64,000 bases of DNA from Pararhodobacter aggregans (lineage in GTDB: Bacteria; Pseudomonadota; Alphaproteobacteria; Rhodobacterales; Rhodobacteraceae). This document shows positions 44,503 through 53,300 of this stretch, in pieces. Made by a program: the position numbers and the translations under genes. The DNA is taken from contig NZ_QDDR01000003.1 in the NCBI RefSeq assembly GCF_003075525.1, positions 248,001-312,000 of the forward strand, read 5' to 3'. Each line of letters begins with the position of its first letter. Position 1 is the first letter of the stretch. The notes under the pieces are model-generated. The model did no database searches, had not been told where the DNA came from, and saw only the letters and a list, made by a program, of their open reading frames with translations.

Positions 44503-45417
44503 ATGGCTGTTTCCGTCCGCCCCGATTCCCCCCGCGACCCCGGCGCGACCGCCTTGTTGCAGGCGTCCCATGCCTATCTGCAAAGCCTCTATGACCCCGA
44601 AGACAACCATTTCCTGTCCATTGACGCCCTTTGCGCACCGGACATCCTGTTCTTCACGGCGCGGCAGGACGGCCGGGTCATCGGCACCGCGGCGCTGGCC
44701 TTGCGGGCGGGGTATGGCGAGGTGAAGTCGATGTTCGTGGACCCCGCCGCCCGGGGTCAGGGCGCTGCGGGGGTGCTGCTGGCGCGGCTGATCGGCGAGG
44801 GGGCGTTGCGCGGCCTGCCGGTGCTGAAGCTGGAGACGGGCCCCCTCAACACCGAGGCACTGGCGCTTTACGCGCGGCATGGCTTCAGCGTCTGCGGGCC
44901 CTTCGCCGACTATGCGGATGTCCCGGCGTCGGTGTTCATGGAGCGACCGCTCGATCCCGTGACCCTCCGGCGCATGGCGCCGGACGAGGAGATGGCGCCG
45001 GTCCATACGCTGCTGACCGACGCTTTCGGTTATATGGAGGGGGTGATCGACCCGCCGTCCTCGCTTACCCGGATGACGCCGGCGGATCTGGCCAGCGACG
45101 CGGCGCAGAATGAGCTTTGGGTGCTGGAACCGGGGCCTGCCGCCTGCATGATCCTGACGGTCAAGGGCGACACGCTCTATCTGGGCAAGCTGGCGGTGGA
45201 TGGTCGGCTTAGGGGCGCGGGGCTTGCGCGGCGGATGATCGGGCACGCGGTGGCGCGGGCCCGGGCGCTGGGGTTGGCGCATGTCACCTTGCAGACCCGG
45301 GTCGAGTTGACCGGCAATCAGGCGACTTTCCAGCGGCTGGGCTTTCGCGAGGTCGAACGGACGGCGCACCCGGGCTATGACCGCCCGACCTCGATCACCT
45401 ATCGGCGCGCGGTCTGA
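44503..45417 (+). CDS. Tandem GNAT N-acetyltransferase
   Basis: 304 residues made of two GNAT domains. The first, ~1–150, has the acetyl-CoA loop VKSMFVDPAARGQGAAGVLLARLI and LETGPLNTEALALYARHGF. The second, ~155–304, has LGKLAVDGRLRGAGLARRMIGHAV and LQTRVELTGNQATFQRLGF. Both have a R/Q-x-x-G-x-G/A-type binding loop, so both may be active. Acceptors unknown. The start MAVSVRPDSP is chosen at the family-like N-terminus. Confidence 0.85.
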   Translation: MAVSVRPDSPRDPGATALLQASHAYLQSLYDPEDNHFLSIDALCAPDILFFTARQDGRVIGTAALALRAGYGEVKSMFVDPAARGQGAAGVLLARLIGEGALRGLPVLKLETGPLNTEALALYARHGFSVCGPFADYADVPASVFMERPLDPVTLRRMAPDEEMAPVHTLLTDAFGYMEGVIDPPSSLTRMTPADLASDAAQNELWVLEPGPAACMILTVKGDTLYLGKLAVDGRLRGAGLARRMIGHAVARARALGLAHVTLQTRVELTGNQATFQRLGFREVERTAHPGYDRPTSITYRRAV

Positions 45418-45450
45418 ACCCGTTGCACCTGCGACAATCGGGCGCTTCAC

Positions 45451-45466
45451 ATTCCAAATTTGGAAT
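45451..45466. promoter_or_regulatory. Operator-like dyad 1: ATTCCAAATTTGGAAT
   Basis: Perfect 16-bp palindrome, 57 to 42 bases upstream of the membrane-protein ATG. It fits ATTC-N8-GAAT, the pattern I recall for the persulfide-responsive ArsR-family repressors SqrR/BigR. Confidence 0.6.
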
Positions 45467-45476
45467 GCTATCAAGT

Positions 45477-45492
45477 ATTCCATAACTGGAAT
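45477..45492. promoter_or_regulatory. Operator-like dyad 2: ATTCCA-TAAC-TGGAAT
   Basis: Second ATTC-N8-GAAT dyad, centred 26 bp from the first and ending 15 bases before the ATG. Binding here would block the start region. Confidence 0.6.
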
Positions 45493-45507
45493 ATGTGAGG
45501 TCCCGCC

Positions 45508-46713
45508 ATGTCTCCCACCCGTCCCTCGGACACCTATACGCCAATGTATTTCCTGGCCTCGCTCGGTGCCGGGGGCCTGTCGGTCAGCTTCTTCATGTGG
45601 CTGATGTTCTGGCTGCCGCATCCCGGCCGCACGGTGCCGATCTTCGAGGATATCGCCGCCGCCTTCCAGAGCGGGACACCTCTGAAACAGGCGATGATTG
45701 CTGCGGCGATGGCCGGAATCGCGCTGTTCGTCGTGCTGAATCTGAAATCGCTGCTGTGGAACCTCAGCCACTTCGTCGCCTGGAAACGGACCGAGGCCTA
45801 TGAGAAATTCACCAAGACCAACGCGCAAAGCCAGTTGATGGCCCTGCCGCTGGCGCTGGCCATGTCGGTGAACGGGTTGTTCATCGCCGGGCTGGTCTTT
45901 GTGCCCGGCCTGTGGACCGTGGTCGAATATTTGTTCCCGGTGGCGCTGTCGGCCTTCGTGCTGATCGCCGTGCTGGCCTTCCGCAGCTACGGCGCCTTCA
46001 TCGCCCGCATCAAGGTCGAGGGCGGGTTCAACCACGCCGCCAACAACAGCTTCGGCCAGATCCTGCCCGCCTTTGCCTTTGCCATGATCGGGGTCGGCAT
46101 GGCCGCCCCCGCGGCGATGAGCACCAATGCGGCCGTGGTCGGCCTGTCGATCGTCGCCTCGACCTTCCTGCTGGTGACTTCGGTCCTGATCGCCGGGATC
46201 GCACTGGTGCTCGGCATCCGCTCGATGCTGGACCATGGCACCAATGCCGAGACCGCGCCGACGCTGATGATCCTGATCCCGCTGATGACCATCCTCGGCA
46301 TCCTGATGATGCGGCAGAATCACGGGCTGGGCACCCAGTTCGAGGCGCATACCTCGGACGCCGAGACCTTCCTCTTCCTGGCCAAGGTCGTCTCGGTGCA
46401 GCTGGTCTTCGCGCTCTTCGGCTGGCTGATCCTGTCGCGCCACCAATACGGCAAGCGCTTCATCTGGGGGCGCGAGACCTCGGTCATGAGCTATGCGCTG
46501 GTCTGCCCCGGCGTCGGCTTCACCGTGCTGTGGCAGTTCTTTGTCCACAAGGGGCTGGTCGCGGTGCATCTGGTCGACAAGTTCTCGGCCGTCTACTGGG
46601 CGCTGATCGCGGTGGCGCTGCTGGTGCAGGCGGCGATGGTGGCGCTGGTCTTCACCCTGAACCGGCGCCATTTCGGCAGCCCGCGCGCCGTCGCGGCGGT
46701 GCCCGCCGAATAA
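45508..46713 (+). CDS. Polytopic membrane protein, possibly sulfur-related
   Basis: 401 residues with about ten transmembrane helices (YFLASLGAGGLSVSFFMWLMFWL, AMIAAAMAGIALFVVLNLKSLLW, LMALPLALAMSVNGLFIAGLVF … LIAVALLVQAAMVALVFTLNRR). I do not recognise a proven function; the opening MYFLASLGAGGLSVSFFM recalls a family that pipelines name TsoY, from memory only. The context is suggestive: two ATTC-N8-GAAT dyads directly upstream and a periplasmic DsrE protein gene 165 bases downstream on the same strand. Possible transport of a sulfur compound. Confidence 0.7.
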   Translation: MSPTRPSDTYTPMYFLASLGAGGLSVSFFMWLMFWLPHPGRTVPIFEDIAAAFQSGTPLKQAMIAAAMAGIALFVVLNLKSLLWNLSHFVAWKRTEAYEKFTKTNAQSQLMALPLALAMSVNGLFIAGLVFVPGLWTVVEYLFPVALSAFVLIAVLAFRSYGAFIARIKVEGGFNHAANNSFGQILPAFAFAMIGVGMAAPAAMSTNAAVVGLSIVASTFLLVTSVLIAGIALVLGIRSMLDHGTNAETAPTLMILIPLMTILGILMMRQNHGLGTQFEAHTSDAETFLFLAKVVSVQLVFALFGWLILSRHQYGKRFIWGRETSVMSYALVCPGVGFTVLWQFFVHKGLVAVHLVDKFSAVYWALIAVALLVQAAMVALVFTLNRRHFGSPRAVAAVPAE

Positions 46714-46878
46714 CCGGGGCTTCGGACAAGGACAGGGGCGGCACCGCGCGGGCCGCCCCCTCTGCATTCGTATATGCGCATTCTTTCATTGTGCGGGCCG
46801 GGCAGACATGCCTATCCTGACCCCGGGTTTCGGCCCCGCGCGTTTGGGAGGATGCGCGTCACGAACCGGAGGATTTCC

Positions 46879-47319
46879 ATGCTGAAGACTGCTTTGCGCG
46901 CGACCGGCCTCGCCGTCGCGCTGTCGCTCGCGCCGCTGGCCGCGCTGGCCGAGACGCACCGCGTCGCCTTTCACGTCGACGAGAATGACCCGCAGGTCAT
47001 GAACATGACGCTGAACAACGTGAACAACCTGATCGCCTATTACGCCGAGCAGGGCGACGAGGTGGAGGTGCAGGTCGTGACCTATGGCCCCGGCCTGCAC
47101 ATGCTGCGCGAAGATACCTCGCCGGTGGCGCCGCGCATCGCCCAGATGGCGCTGGAGCATGAGAACGTCACCTTCCAGGCCTGCAACAACACCCTGCAGG
47201 GCATGCAGCGGCAGGCCGGGCACGACATCGCGCTGTTGTCCGAGGCCAATATCGTCCCCTCGGGCGTGGTGCAGCTGGTCACGCTGCAGGAGCAGGGCTG
47301 GTCCTATATCCGGCCCTGA
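46879..47319 (+). CDS. Exported DsrE-family protein
   Basis: 146 residues. Signal peptide LRATGLAVALSLAPLAALA, then a DsrE/F-like fold (HRVAFHVDENDPQVMNMTLNNVNNLIAYYAEQGDEVEVQVVTYGPGLHML) with the single conserved cysteine in FQACNNTLQGM. Cytosolic relatives carry sulfur as persulfide on this cysteine; this one would work in the periplasm. GGAGG precedes the ATG at 46879. Probably functions with the preceding membrane protein. Confidence 0.85.
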   Translation: MLKTALRATGLAVALSLAPLAALAETHRVAFHVDENDPQVMNMTLNNVNNLIAYYAEQGDEVEVQVVTYGPGLHMLREDTSPVAPRIAQMALEHENVTFQACNNTLQGMQRQAGHDIALLSEANIVPSGVVQLVTLQEQGWSYIRP

Positions 47320-47340
47320 CCCGCAGGCGCCGGGGTCGCC

Positions 47341-47841
47341 TTACATCGCCGGATGGCAGGCGGCCTCGGACAGGGTGAGCAGCGTGTCCGAGGTCCGCAC
47401 CACCCGCCCGTCACCCAGCGCCCCTTGAACCGCCGGGCGGAACGTCTCGGGCATGAAGCCCAGCGGCATCAGCAGGGTCGGCACCTGGCTGACCTCCAGC
47501 TGGCAATCGTTGTAGCGCATCACCTCGACCAGCAGGGCGTCGGCGCTTGGCGCCTGGTCCAGCGTACAGAAATCGGCGTCGAGCGTGACCCCGCCCATGA
47601 CCGAGGCATCGCCGGTGGCAAAGCCCCGGGCCACGGCATCGGCCAGGACCTCCTGATATTCCTCGGGCGTGGTGCCCATGTCGCTCATGAAAAGGCCGGT
47701 CTGCGCCTCGTTCAGGGTGCAGCCATAGGCGCGCAGCATGCCGATCACGGCATGGGCCTTGGCGGGGTCGACCTCTGCCCGGGCGGTGAGGGGGGCAAAG
47801 GGCAGCAGGGCCGCAGCAGCGGCCAGAAGATAACGGGTCAT
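47341..47841 (-). CDS. Exported protein of unknown function
   Basis: 166 residues; not recognised. Signal peptide TRYLLAAAAALLPFAPLTARA, then a mostly helical mature part with four cysteines (YGCTLNE, DFCTLDQ, NDCQLEV, AACHPAM) that could form two disulfides. It faces the DsrE gene tail to tail with 21 bases between. Confidence 0.7.
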   Translation of the reverse strand: MTRYLLAAAAALLPFAPLTARAEVDPAKAHAVIGMLRAYGCTLNEAQTGLFMSDMGTTPEEYQEVLADAVARGFATGDASVMGGVTLDADFCTLDQAPSADALLVEVMRYNDCQLEVSQVPTLLMPLGFMPETFRPAVQGALGDGRVVRTSDTLLTLSEAACHPAM

Positions 47842-47935
47842 GCTAATGCCTCATGCAAATACGGGTGGGAAACACCACCACGATCAGGGAAACACCGCCG
47901 CGCCCACCCGTCAACGCAAACCCGCGCGGGCGGGC

Positions 47936-48280
47936 CTATTCGTCCTTTGGCAGGGGGGCGAGTTCGGTTTCCAGAAACCGCTCGAAGGCGTCCAGGTTCA
48001 GGGGTTCGAACTGCCCGAAGGCCTGCATGAAGACCGAGGCCGCGCGCATCGCGTCGGGCTCCAGCTTGCACCATTTCACCCGGCCGCGTTTCTCCTGGCT
48101 GATGAGCCCGGCCTCGGCCAGAAGCGCCAGATGCTTGGAGACGGCAGCGAGCGAGATGGCGAAGGGCTCGGCCACATCGGTGACGGCCATGTCGTCTTCC
48201 AGCAGCATGCCCAGGATCGCCCGGCGCGTCGGATCGGCCAGCGCCATGAAGATCACGTCAAGAGGATCGGGGGATGCCAT
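47936..48280 (-). CDS. ArsR/SdpR-type winged-helix regulator
   Basis: 114 residues. Winged-helix fold: IFMALADPTRRAILGMLLEDDMAVTDVAEPFAISLAAVSKHLALLAEAGLISQEKRGRVKWCKLEP. Only one cysteine is present, so it lacks the Cys pair of SqrR/BigR and the metal sites of ArsR/SmtB; it belongs to the ligand-unknown SdpR-like group. The start MASPDPLD is chosen by similarity; upstream codons are possible. Upstream neighbour of the F0 genes, divergent from atpI. Confidence 0.85.
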   Translation of the reverse strand: MASPDPLDVIFMALADPTRRAILGMLLEDDMAVTDVAEPFAISLAAVSKHLALLAEAGLISQEKRGRVKWCKLEPDAMRAASVFMQAFGQFEPLNLDAFERFLETELAPLPKDE

Positions 48281-48438
48281 GGCCAAGGGCCTATCCAGCC
48301 CCCGCGCCCCGGTCAAGATATTCAACCGATCCGTTGAATGTGCAGATGCGGCATCGTTAGCGCCCGAAACCCCACGACCCCGTGAAGCACCGGAAAATTT
48401 CCGCTCTTTATCAAAGACTTGCAGGGCAGTATTCGCGC

Positions 48439-48467
48439 TTGACTCTGTGCCCCCCCGCTTCTAGGTT
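48439..48467 (+). promoter_or_regulatory. Promoter of the F0 operon
   Basis: TTGACT (48439–48444), 17 bases, TAGGTT (48462–48467), 29 bases before the atpI ATG. Good hexamers and spacing. Confidence 0.7.
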
Positions 48468-48496
48468 CCGCCCGTCACTCCCCAGGGGGGTTCCCG

Positions 48497-48832
48497 ATGT
48501 CCGACCCGAACGATCTGGAGCGCCTGAAAGCGCTCGACGAACGGCTGCGGAGCCTGAAGAAGGCACAGGAACCGACCGTCAACGGGGTGGCGCAGGGTCA
48601 TGAGATGGCGCATTTCGCCTGGCGCATGGTCACCGAGTTGGTTGCCGGTCTGCTGATCGGTTTCGGCATCGGGTACGGGCTGGATACGGTGTTCGACACC
48701 ATGCCGCTGTTCCTGGTGCTGTTCATATTGCTGGGCCTCGTGGCCGGTATCCGCGTGATGATGCGGACCGCCCAGGACGCGCAGCGCAAGAGCACGCAGG
48801 CGGCAATGCCCGCCAAGAACGAAGGGGACTGA
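48497..48832 (+). CDS. atpI: ATP synthase protein I
   Basis: 111 residues. N-terminal polar helix (SDPNDLERLKALDERLRSLKK) then two membrane helices (ELVAGLLIGFGIGYGLDTVF and FLVLFILLGLVAGIRVMM). Assists c-ring assembly. First of the five-gene F0 cluster; the F1 genes are elsewhere, as in other alphaproteobacteria. Confidence 0.92.
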   Translation: MSDPNDLERLKALDERLRSLKKAQEPTVNGVAQGHEMAHFAWRMVTELVAGLLIGFGIGYGLDTVFDTMPLFLVLFILLGLVAGIRVMMRTAQDAQRKSTQAAMPAKNEGD

Positions 48833-48835
48833 GAC

Positions 48836-49606
48836 GTGGCCGCAGAAGAGCATGGCGAAGGCCTGGCCTTCCACCCGATGGACCAATTCATCGTGCGCCC
48901 GCTGTTCGGCGAGGGCGACGTGGGGGTCTTCACGATCACCAACGCCACGCTGTGGATGGCGCTGAGCGTCCTGGCCATCGCGCTTCTGTTCATCGTCGGC
49001 ACCCGCGGCCGGGCCATCGTGCCGACCCGGGTGCAGTCGATCGCCGAACTGGCCTATGGGTTCATCCACAAGATGGTCGAGGATGTGGCGGGCAAGGAAG
49101 CGCTGGCCTTCTTCCCCTATATCTTCACCGTGTTCCTGTTCATCGTCTTCTCGAACTTCCTGGGCCTCCTGCCCATGGCCTTCACGCCCACCTCGCATAT
49201 CGCGGTCACCGCGGTGCTGGCGATCGGCGTGTTCCTGACGGTGACCATCGTCGGTTTCGCCAAGAACGGCGCGGGCTTCCTGGGCCTGTTCTGGGTGTCC
49301 TCGGCGCCGCTGGCGCTGCGCCCGATCCTGGCGCTGATCGAGATCATCTCGTATTTCGTGCGCCCGGTCAGCCACTCGATCCGTCTTGCCGGCAACATGA
49401 TGGCCGGTCACGCCGTGATCAAAGTGTTCGCCGCCTTCGCGCCGCTGATCCTGCTCTCGACCATCGGGATCGCCGTGACGCCGCTGTCGATCATCGCTAT
49501 CACCGCGATGTACGGGCTCGAAATTCTCGTGGCCTTCATCCAGGCCTACGTCTTCACCATCCTGACCTGCGTCTACCTCAAGGATGCGCTGCATCCGCAC
49601 CACTGA
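48836..49606 (+). CDS. atpB: ATP synthase F0 subunit a
   Basis: 256 residues from a GTG start three bases after atpI. Membrane stator of the proton channel. The essential Arg is in [18 protein letters not shown]; conserved [22 protein letters not shown] forms the last helix. [14 protein letters not shown] is the typical alphaproteobacterial N-terminus. Confidence 0.97.
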   Translation: MAAEEHGEGLAFHPMDQFIVRPLFGEGDVGVFTITNATLWMALSVLAIALLFIVGTRGRAIVPTRVQSIAELAYGFIHKMVEDVAGKEALAFFPYIFTVFLFIVFSNFLGLLPMAFTPTSHIAVTAVLAIGVFLTVTIVGFAKNGAGFLGLFWVSSAPLALRPILALIEIISYFVRPVSHSIRLAGNMMAGHAVIKVFAAFAPLILLSTIGIAVTPLSIIAITAMYGLEILVAFIQAYVFTILTCVYLKDALHPHH

Positions 49607-49658
49607 CGCGGGCTCTCGACACCTCACTCAACCTATTCCAGCCTCAAGGAGAAAGATC

Positions 49659-49895
49659 ATGGAAGGTTCCATCGTTCAAATGGGTGCGTACATCGGCGCT
49701 GGCCTGGCCTGCATGGGCATGGGCGGGGCTGCGGTCGGCGTGGGCAACGTCGCCGGCAACTTCCTGTCGGGCGCGCTGCGCAACCCGTCGGCGGCCGCTG
49801 GCCAGACCGCGACGCTGTTCATCGGCATCGCCTTCGCCGAAGCGCTGGGGATCTTCTCGTTCCTCGTCGCGCTGCTGCTGATGTTCGCCGTCTGA
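49659..49895 (+). CDS. atpE: ATP synthase F0 subunit c
   Basis: 78 residues. Two-helix hairpin of the c-ring with proton-carrying Glu61 in [13 protein letters not shown], polar loop [11 protein letters not shown], and Gly-rich helix 1 ([21 protein letters not shown]). AAGGAGAAAGATC precedes the ATG, a strong site suited to the high copy number of c. Confidence 0.97.
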   Translation: MEGSIVQMGAYIGAGLACMGMGGAAVGVGNVAGNFLSGALRNPSAAAGQTATLFIGIAFAEALGIFSFLVALLLMFAV

Positions 49896-49974
49896 TCCTG
49901 ACCATTCCGTGATCCTTGCGGCCGGGTGGGTCTGACGACCTGCCCGGCGGATACGGTCAATCAGGAGGACGCCC

Positions 49975-50538
49975 ATGTCTGCAGAAACCGCAGCCGAGCA
50001 CGGCGCCGCCGCTGCGCATGGCGCCGAAGCGGCCTCGTCGGGTGGCATGCCGCAACTCGATTTCGCGACCTTCCCCAACCAGATCTTCTGGCTGGTGGTG
50101 GCGCTGGTCGTGCTCTACTTCATTCTCTCGCGCGTGGCGCTGCCGCGGATCGGATCGGTTCTGGCCGAACGGACCGGCACCATCACCAACGATATCGCCG
50201 CCGCCGAGACCTACAAGCAACAGGCCGCCGAGGCCGAGGCCGCCTATCACAAGGCGCTGGACGACGCACGCGCCGCTGCCGCCAAGGTGGTCGAGGAATC
50301 GCGCGCCGAGATCCAGAAGGAACTCGACGTGGCCATCGCCAAGGCCGATGCCGAGATTGCCGCGCGCACCGCGGAATCCGAGGCCCGGATCGGCGAGATC
50401 CGTGACAGCGCGGCCGAGGCCGTGAGCACGGTCGCCAAGGACACGACCAAGGAAATCCTGGGCGTGTTCGGGGTCAAGGCCGATGCGCGGTCGGTGACCT
50501 CGTCGGTGAACGCCCGCCTGAAAGGGGGTGCCGCATGA
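49975..50538 (+). CDS. ATP synthase F0 subunit b'
   Basis: 187 residues. Ala-rich head, one membrane helix ([25 protein letters not shown]), then a long Ala/Glu coiled coil. The b' form precedes b in species with a heterodimeric peripheral stalk. It overlaps the b gene by four bases. Confidence 0.93.
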   Translation: MSAETAAEHGAAAAHGAEAASSGGMPQLDFATFPNQIFWLVVALVVLYFILSRVALPRIGSVLAERTGTITNDIAAAETYKQQAAEAEAAYHKALDDARAAAAKVVEESRAEIQKELDVAIAKADAEIAARTAESEARIGEIRDSAAEAVSTVAKDTTKEILGVFGVKADARSVTSSVNARLKGGAA

Positions 50539-51092
50539 CCCGGCTTCTCGCCGTGATGCTTGCCGTTGCCGCTTCGCCGGCGATGGCGGCCTCGGGTCCG
50601 TTCTTCTCGCTGCGCAACACCGACTTCGTGGTGCTGCTGGCCTTCCTGCTGTTCATCGCGGTGCTCCTTTACTTCAAGGTGCCCGGGCTGATCGGCGGTC
50701 TTCTGGACAAGCGCGCGGCCACCATCCGCGCCGAGCTGGAAGAAGCCCGCAAGCTGCGGGAGGAAGCGCAGGAGCTGCGCGCCTCGTTCGAGCGCAAGAA
50801 AGCCGAGGTCAAGGACCAGGCCGACCGCATCGTAGCCAAGGCGAAAGCCGACGCGGAGGTGGCGGCGGCTCAGGCCAAGGCCGATCTGGAAACCTCGATT
50901 GCCCGCCGTCTGCGCGCGGCCGAGGATCAGATCGCTGCGGCCGAAGCGGCGGCGGTTCGCGAAGTCCGCAACCGCGCGATCGCCGTGTCGGTCGCGGCGG
51001 CGAGCGATCTGATCGCCAAGAACCTGACGGCCGAAGACGCCAACAAGATGATCGAGGATTCGATCGCGACGGTGGAACAGCGCCTGCATTGA
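50535..51092 (+). CDS. atpF: ATP synthase F0 subunit b
   Basis: 185 residues. N-terminal segment reads as a cleavable signal ([18 protein letters not shown]), then the membrane helix [24 protein letters not shown] and a coiled coil to the end ([36 protein letters not shown]). Peripheral stalk with b'. Terminator follows 20 bases later. Confidence 0.94.
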   Translation: MTRLLAVMLAVAASPAMAASGPFFSLRNTDFVVLLAFLLFIAVLLYFKVPGLIGGLLDKRAATIRAELEEARKLREEAQELRASFERKKAEVKDQADRIVAKAKADAEVAAAQAKADLETSIARRLRAAEDQIAAAEAAAVREVRNRAIAVSVAAASDLIAKNLTAEDANKMIEDSIATVEQRLH

Positions 51093-51112
51093 GCGCGCCT
51101 CACCGCACCGGA

Positions 51113-51138
51113 AGGGCCCCGCTTCGGCGGGGCCTTTT
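51113..51138 (+). terminator. Terminator of the F0 operon
   Basis: GGCCCCGC–TTCG–GCGGGGCC followed by TTTTCGTTT. It also separates the cluster from the converging TetR gene. Confidence 0.88.
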
Positions 51139-51148
51139 CGTTTCCGTT

Positions 51149-51724
51149 TCAGGCCAGCCGGGCGAGGAGGCTGTCGATCATCGCCGCATGCGGCCCGGCA
51201 TCGCCCCCCTCCGCACCGGCCAGCGCCGCCCGGTCGAACATCGCCGACACCAGATCCGCCAGCGCCTCCAGCTCCGTGCCCGTCGCCGTGACGCCGGGCA
51301 GCGCCGCCAGCCCCTCACGCAGCGTGGCGCCGCCGGTCGCGGCGTCGATCCGGCGCATCTCGTCGGGGCCCAGCACGGCCGGACCGTCGATCAGCATCAG
51401 CCGCACCCGGCCCGGCGCCTGCATTGCCGCGAAATAGGCCCGAGCGCCCTGTCTGAGCGCGGTCAGCGGGTCGCTGGCATCGAGGCTTGCCGCGTCGATA
51501 CCGGCGGCGATGGCCTGCGCCTCGGCCTCGATCAGCGCCTGGAACAGCGCGCGTTTGTCGGCGAAATGGTGGTAGAGCGCGCCGCGCGTCACCCCGGCCC
51601 GGGCGACGATCTCGGGCGTGCCGGTCTCGGCATAGCCGGTTTCGGTGAACAGCGCCCGGGCGGCCCCCAGCAGGGCGGCGCGGGTTTCCTGTCGGCGGTC
51701 GGCGTTGCTACGTCTCTCTTGCAT
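51149..51724 (-). CDS. TetR/AcrR-family regulator
   Basis: 191 residues. N-terminal helix-turn-helix TRAALLGAARALFTETGYAETGTPEIVARAGVTRGALYHHFADKRALFQAL; helical ligand-binding domain of unknown specificity. The ATG at 51724 is chosen; an in-frame ATG at 51754 would add MEVSNIQAAC and lie in an operator-like dyad. Divergent from the VOC gene, with two matched dyads between, so autorepression and control of the VOC gene are likely. Confidence 0.9.
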   Translation of the reverse strand: MQERRSNADRRQETRAALLGAARALFTETGYAETGTPEIVARAGVTRGALYHHFADKRALFQALIEAEAQAIAAGIDAASLDASDPLTALRQGARAYFAAMQAPGRVRLMLIDGPAVLGPDEMRRIDAATGGATLREGLAALPGVTATGTELEALADLVSAMFDRAALAGAEGGDAGPHAAMIDSLLARLA

Positions 51725-51725
51725 A

Positions 51726-51766
51726 CATGCAGCCTGTATGTTACTCACTTCCATACAGACTGAATG
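51726..51766. promoter_or_regulatory. Paired TetR-type operators
   Basis: CATACAGGCTGCATG (51726–51740, minus strand) and CATACAGACTGAATG (51752–51766, plus strand) share CATACAG-N-CTG-N-ATG, a near 7-1-7 dyad, in the 66-base gap between the regulator and the VOC gene. Confidence 0.65.
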
Positions 51767-51790
51767 TTTTTGACTCCCGGAGCAAGCCCC

Positions 51791-52216
51791 ATGCAGATCG
51801 CCCAATTCTATCCCGTGCTGATGGTCGAGGATGTCCCGGCCACCGCCGCCTTCTACCAACACCATTTCGGCTTTGAGGCGGCGTTCGAAAGCGACTGGTA
51901 TGTCCATCTGACGATGCCGGGCGCGGTGCCGGTGAACCTGGCGATCCTCGATGGCAGGCATGACACGATCCCCGCCATGGCCCGGGGCAAGGTCACGGGC
52001 ATGCTGCTGAATTTCGAGGTGGCGGATGTGGACGCCGTGCATGAGACGCTCAGCGCGGCGGGCCTGCCGATCCTGCTGCCCCTGCGCGACGAGGATTTCG
52101 GCCAGCGGCATTTCATCACCGCCGACCCAAACGGCGTGCTCATCGACGTGATCACCCCGATTGCGCCCAGCGCCGACTATGCCGCGCAGTACACAGCCGA
52201 GGCGCTGCCCGGATAA
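51791..52216 (+). CDS. VOC-family (glyoxalase/dioxygenase-like) protein
   Basis: 141 residues. Two βαβββ modules: [35 protein letters not shown] and [26 protein letters not shown]…[15 protein letters not shown]. Metal-binding superfamily including glyoxalases, dioxygenases and antibiotic-binding proteins; substrate unknown. GGAGC precedes the ATG at 51791. Probably regulated by the adjacent TetR protein. Confidence 0.88.
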   Translation: MQIAQFYPVLMVEDVPATAAFYQHHFGFEAAFESDWYVHLTMPGAVPVNLAILDGRHDTIPAMARGKVTGMLLNFEVADVDAVHETLSAAGLPILLPLRDEDFGQRHFITADPNGVLIDVITPIAPSADYAAQYTAEALPG

Positions 52217-52219
52217 GAC

Positions 52220-53245
52220 CTAGCGGCGGCCGAGATTGTCTCTGACGCGAAACCCCTCAGGCACCGCGTCCCGACCCTCCAGCAGCAGATCGGCCGCCAG
52301 TTCCGCGAGCTTCGGCGCCATGCCGAAGCCGATCTTGAACCCGCCGTTCAGCACGAAATGCCCGGGCCTGTCGGGCCAAGCCCCCAGCATCGGCGCGCGG
52401 GACGGGGCGCGGGGGCGGACGCCCGCCCAGCGTTCGATCACCGGCGCCCCGGCCAGGTCGGGGCACAGCGCCCGCACCCGCTCGATCAGGCTCTCCAACT
52501 GCTCGTCGGTGCTGTCGGGGCTGGCGTAATCGCGTTCGCTGGTCGATCCCACGGCAACGGTGCCGTCAGCATGGGGCACGATATGCAGCGAGTCAGCGAA
52601 AAGCTGCGGCGCGGTGCGGAAATCGGCCCGGAACAGGGCCGCCTGCCCCTTCACCCCCGCCCCGATCCCCAGATCGGCCAGCCCCTGCACCCCGGTCGCC
52701 CAGAGCACCTGACCCGAGGGCTCGCCGCCGATCTCGACCGTCACGCCCCTGGTCGCCAGCGCTGCCACCAGCGCCTCGGCCGCGCCGCGGGGCCGCATCC
52801 GGGCGGTCAGCGTGTCATGGACCACCAATCCGGTCGGGCTGGACAGACGCATTCCCGGCACCTGATCCCCCGGCACCACGCGCCACTCGGCCTGCCCCTG
52901 CCAGAGGTCGCGCGCCTTCTCGCCCCGTTCGCGCGCGCGGGTCACGGCGGCCTCGTCCGCCAGCGGCTGCACCCGGCCCAGCCGCGCGTAGCCCGGGTCG
53001 CGGCCGCCAGCCTGCGCCACTTCTGCCCAGAACCCCTCGGCCATCAACAGGCTGTCGAGCTGAAACGCCTTCTTGGTGTTCCAGTTCTCGGGCACATGCG
53101 GGGCCAGCGCGCCGACGATCCCGCCCGAGGATCCGGCACCCACGCGCGCGGCCTCGATCACCCGCACCCGGGCGCCCCGCCGGGCCAGCGCCCAGGCGGC
53201 GCTGAGGCCGAAGATCCCCGCCCCCATGACGGTGAATTGTGCCAT
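52220..53245 (-). CDS. FAD-dependent oxidoreductase, likely the stand-alone MnmC oxidase
   Basis: 341 residues. Dinucleotide motif VMGAGIFGLSAAWALARRGARVRVIE at the N-terminus, GSSGGIVGALAPHVPENWN, and C-terminal ERWAGVRPRAPSRAPMLG…HFVLNGGFKIGFGMAPKLAELAA typical of DAO-family enzymes. Divergent with mnmD 55 bases away: in E. coli both activities form one protein, MnmC, whose FAD part removes the carboxymethyl group from cmnm5s2U34. Glycine-oxidase-like ThiO is the alternative. Confidence 0.8.
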   Translation of the reverse strand: MAQFTVMGAGIFGLSAAWALARRGARVRVIEAARVGAGSSGGIVGALAPHVPENWNTKKAFQLDSLLMAEGFWAEVAQAGGRDPGYARLGRVQPLADEAAVTRARERGEKARDLWQGQAEWRVVPGDQVPGMRLSSPTGLVVHDTLTARMRPRGAAEALVAALATRGVTVEIGGEPSGQVLWATGVQGLADLGIGAGVKGQAALFRADFRTAPQLFADSLHIVPHADGTVAVGSTSERDYASPDSTDEQLESLIERVRALCPDLAGAPVIERWAGVRPRAPSRAPMLGAWPDRPGHFVLNGGFKIGFGMAPKLAELAADLLLEGRDAVPEGFRVRDNLGRR

Positions 53246-53300
53246 TGCCTTTCCCCTGCCCGCGCGTCATGCAGGGCCTGACGCAGCCCTTCACACGCGA

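Noticed and set aside
44311-46767. Open extension of the smc frame far upstream
   Set aside because: It is antisense to the GNAT and membrane-protein genes; SMC similarity starts at LHFTRLRLNGFKSF.
47936-48280. The ArsR gene as the SqrR/BigR sensor for the ATTC-N8-GAAT dyads
   Set aside because: It has a single cysteine, whereas SqrR/BigR need two; it is also more than 1 kb away with other genes between.
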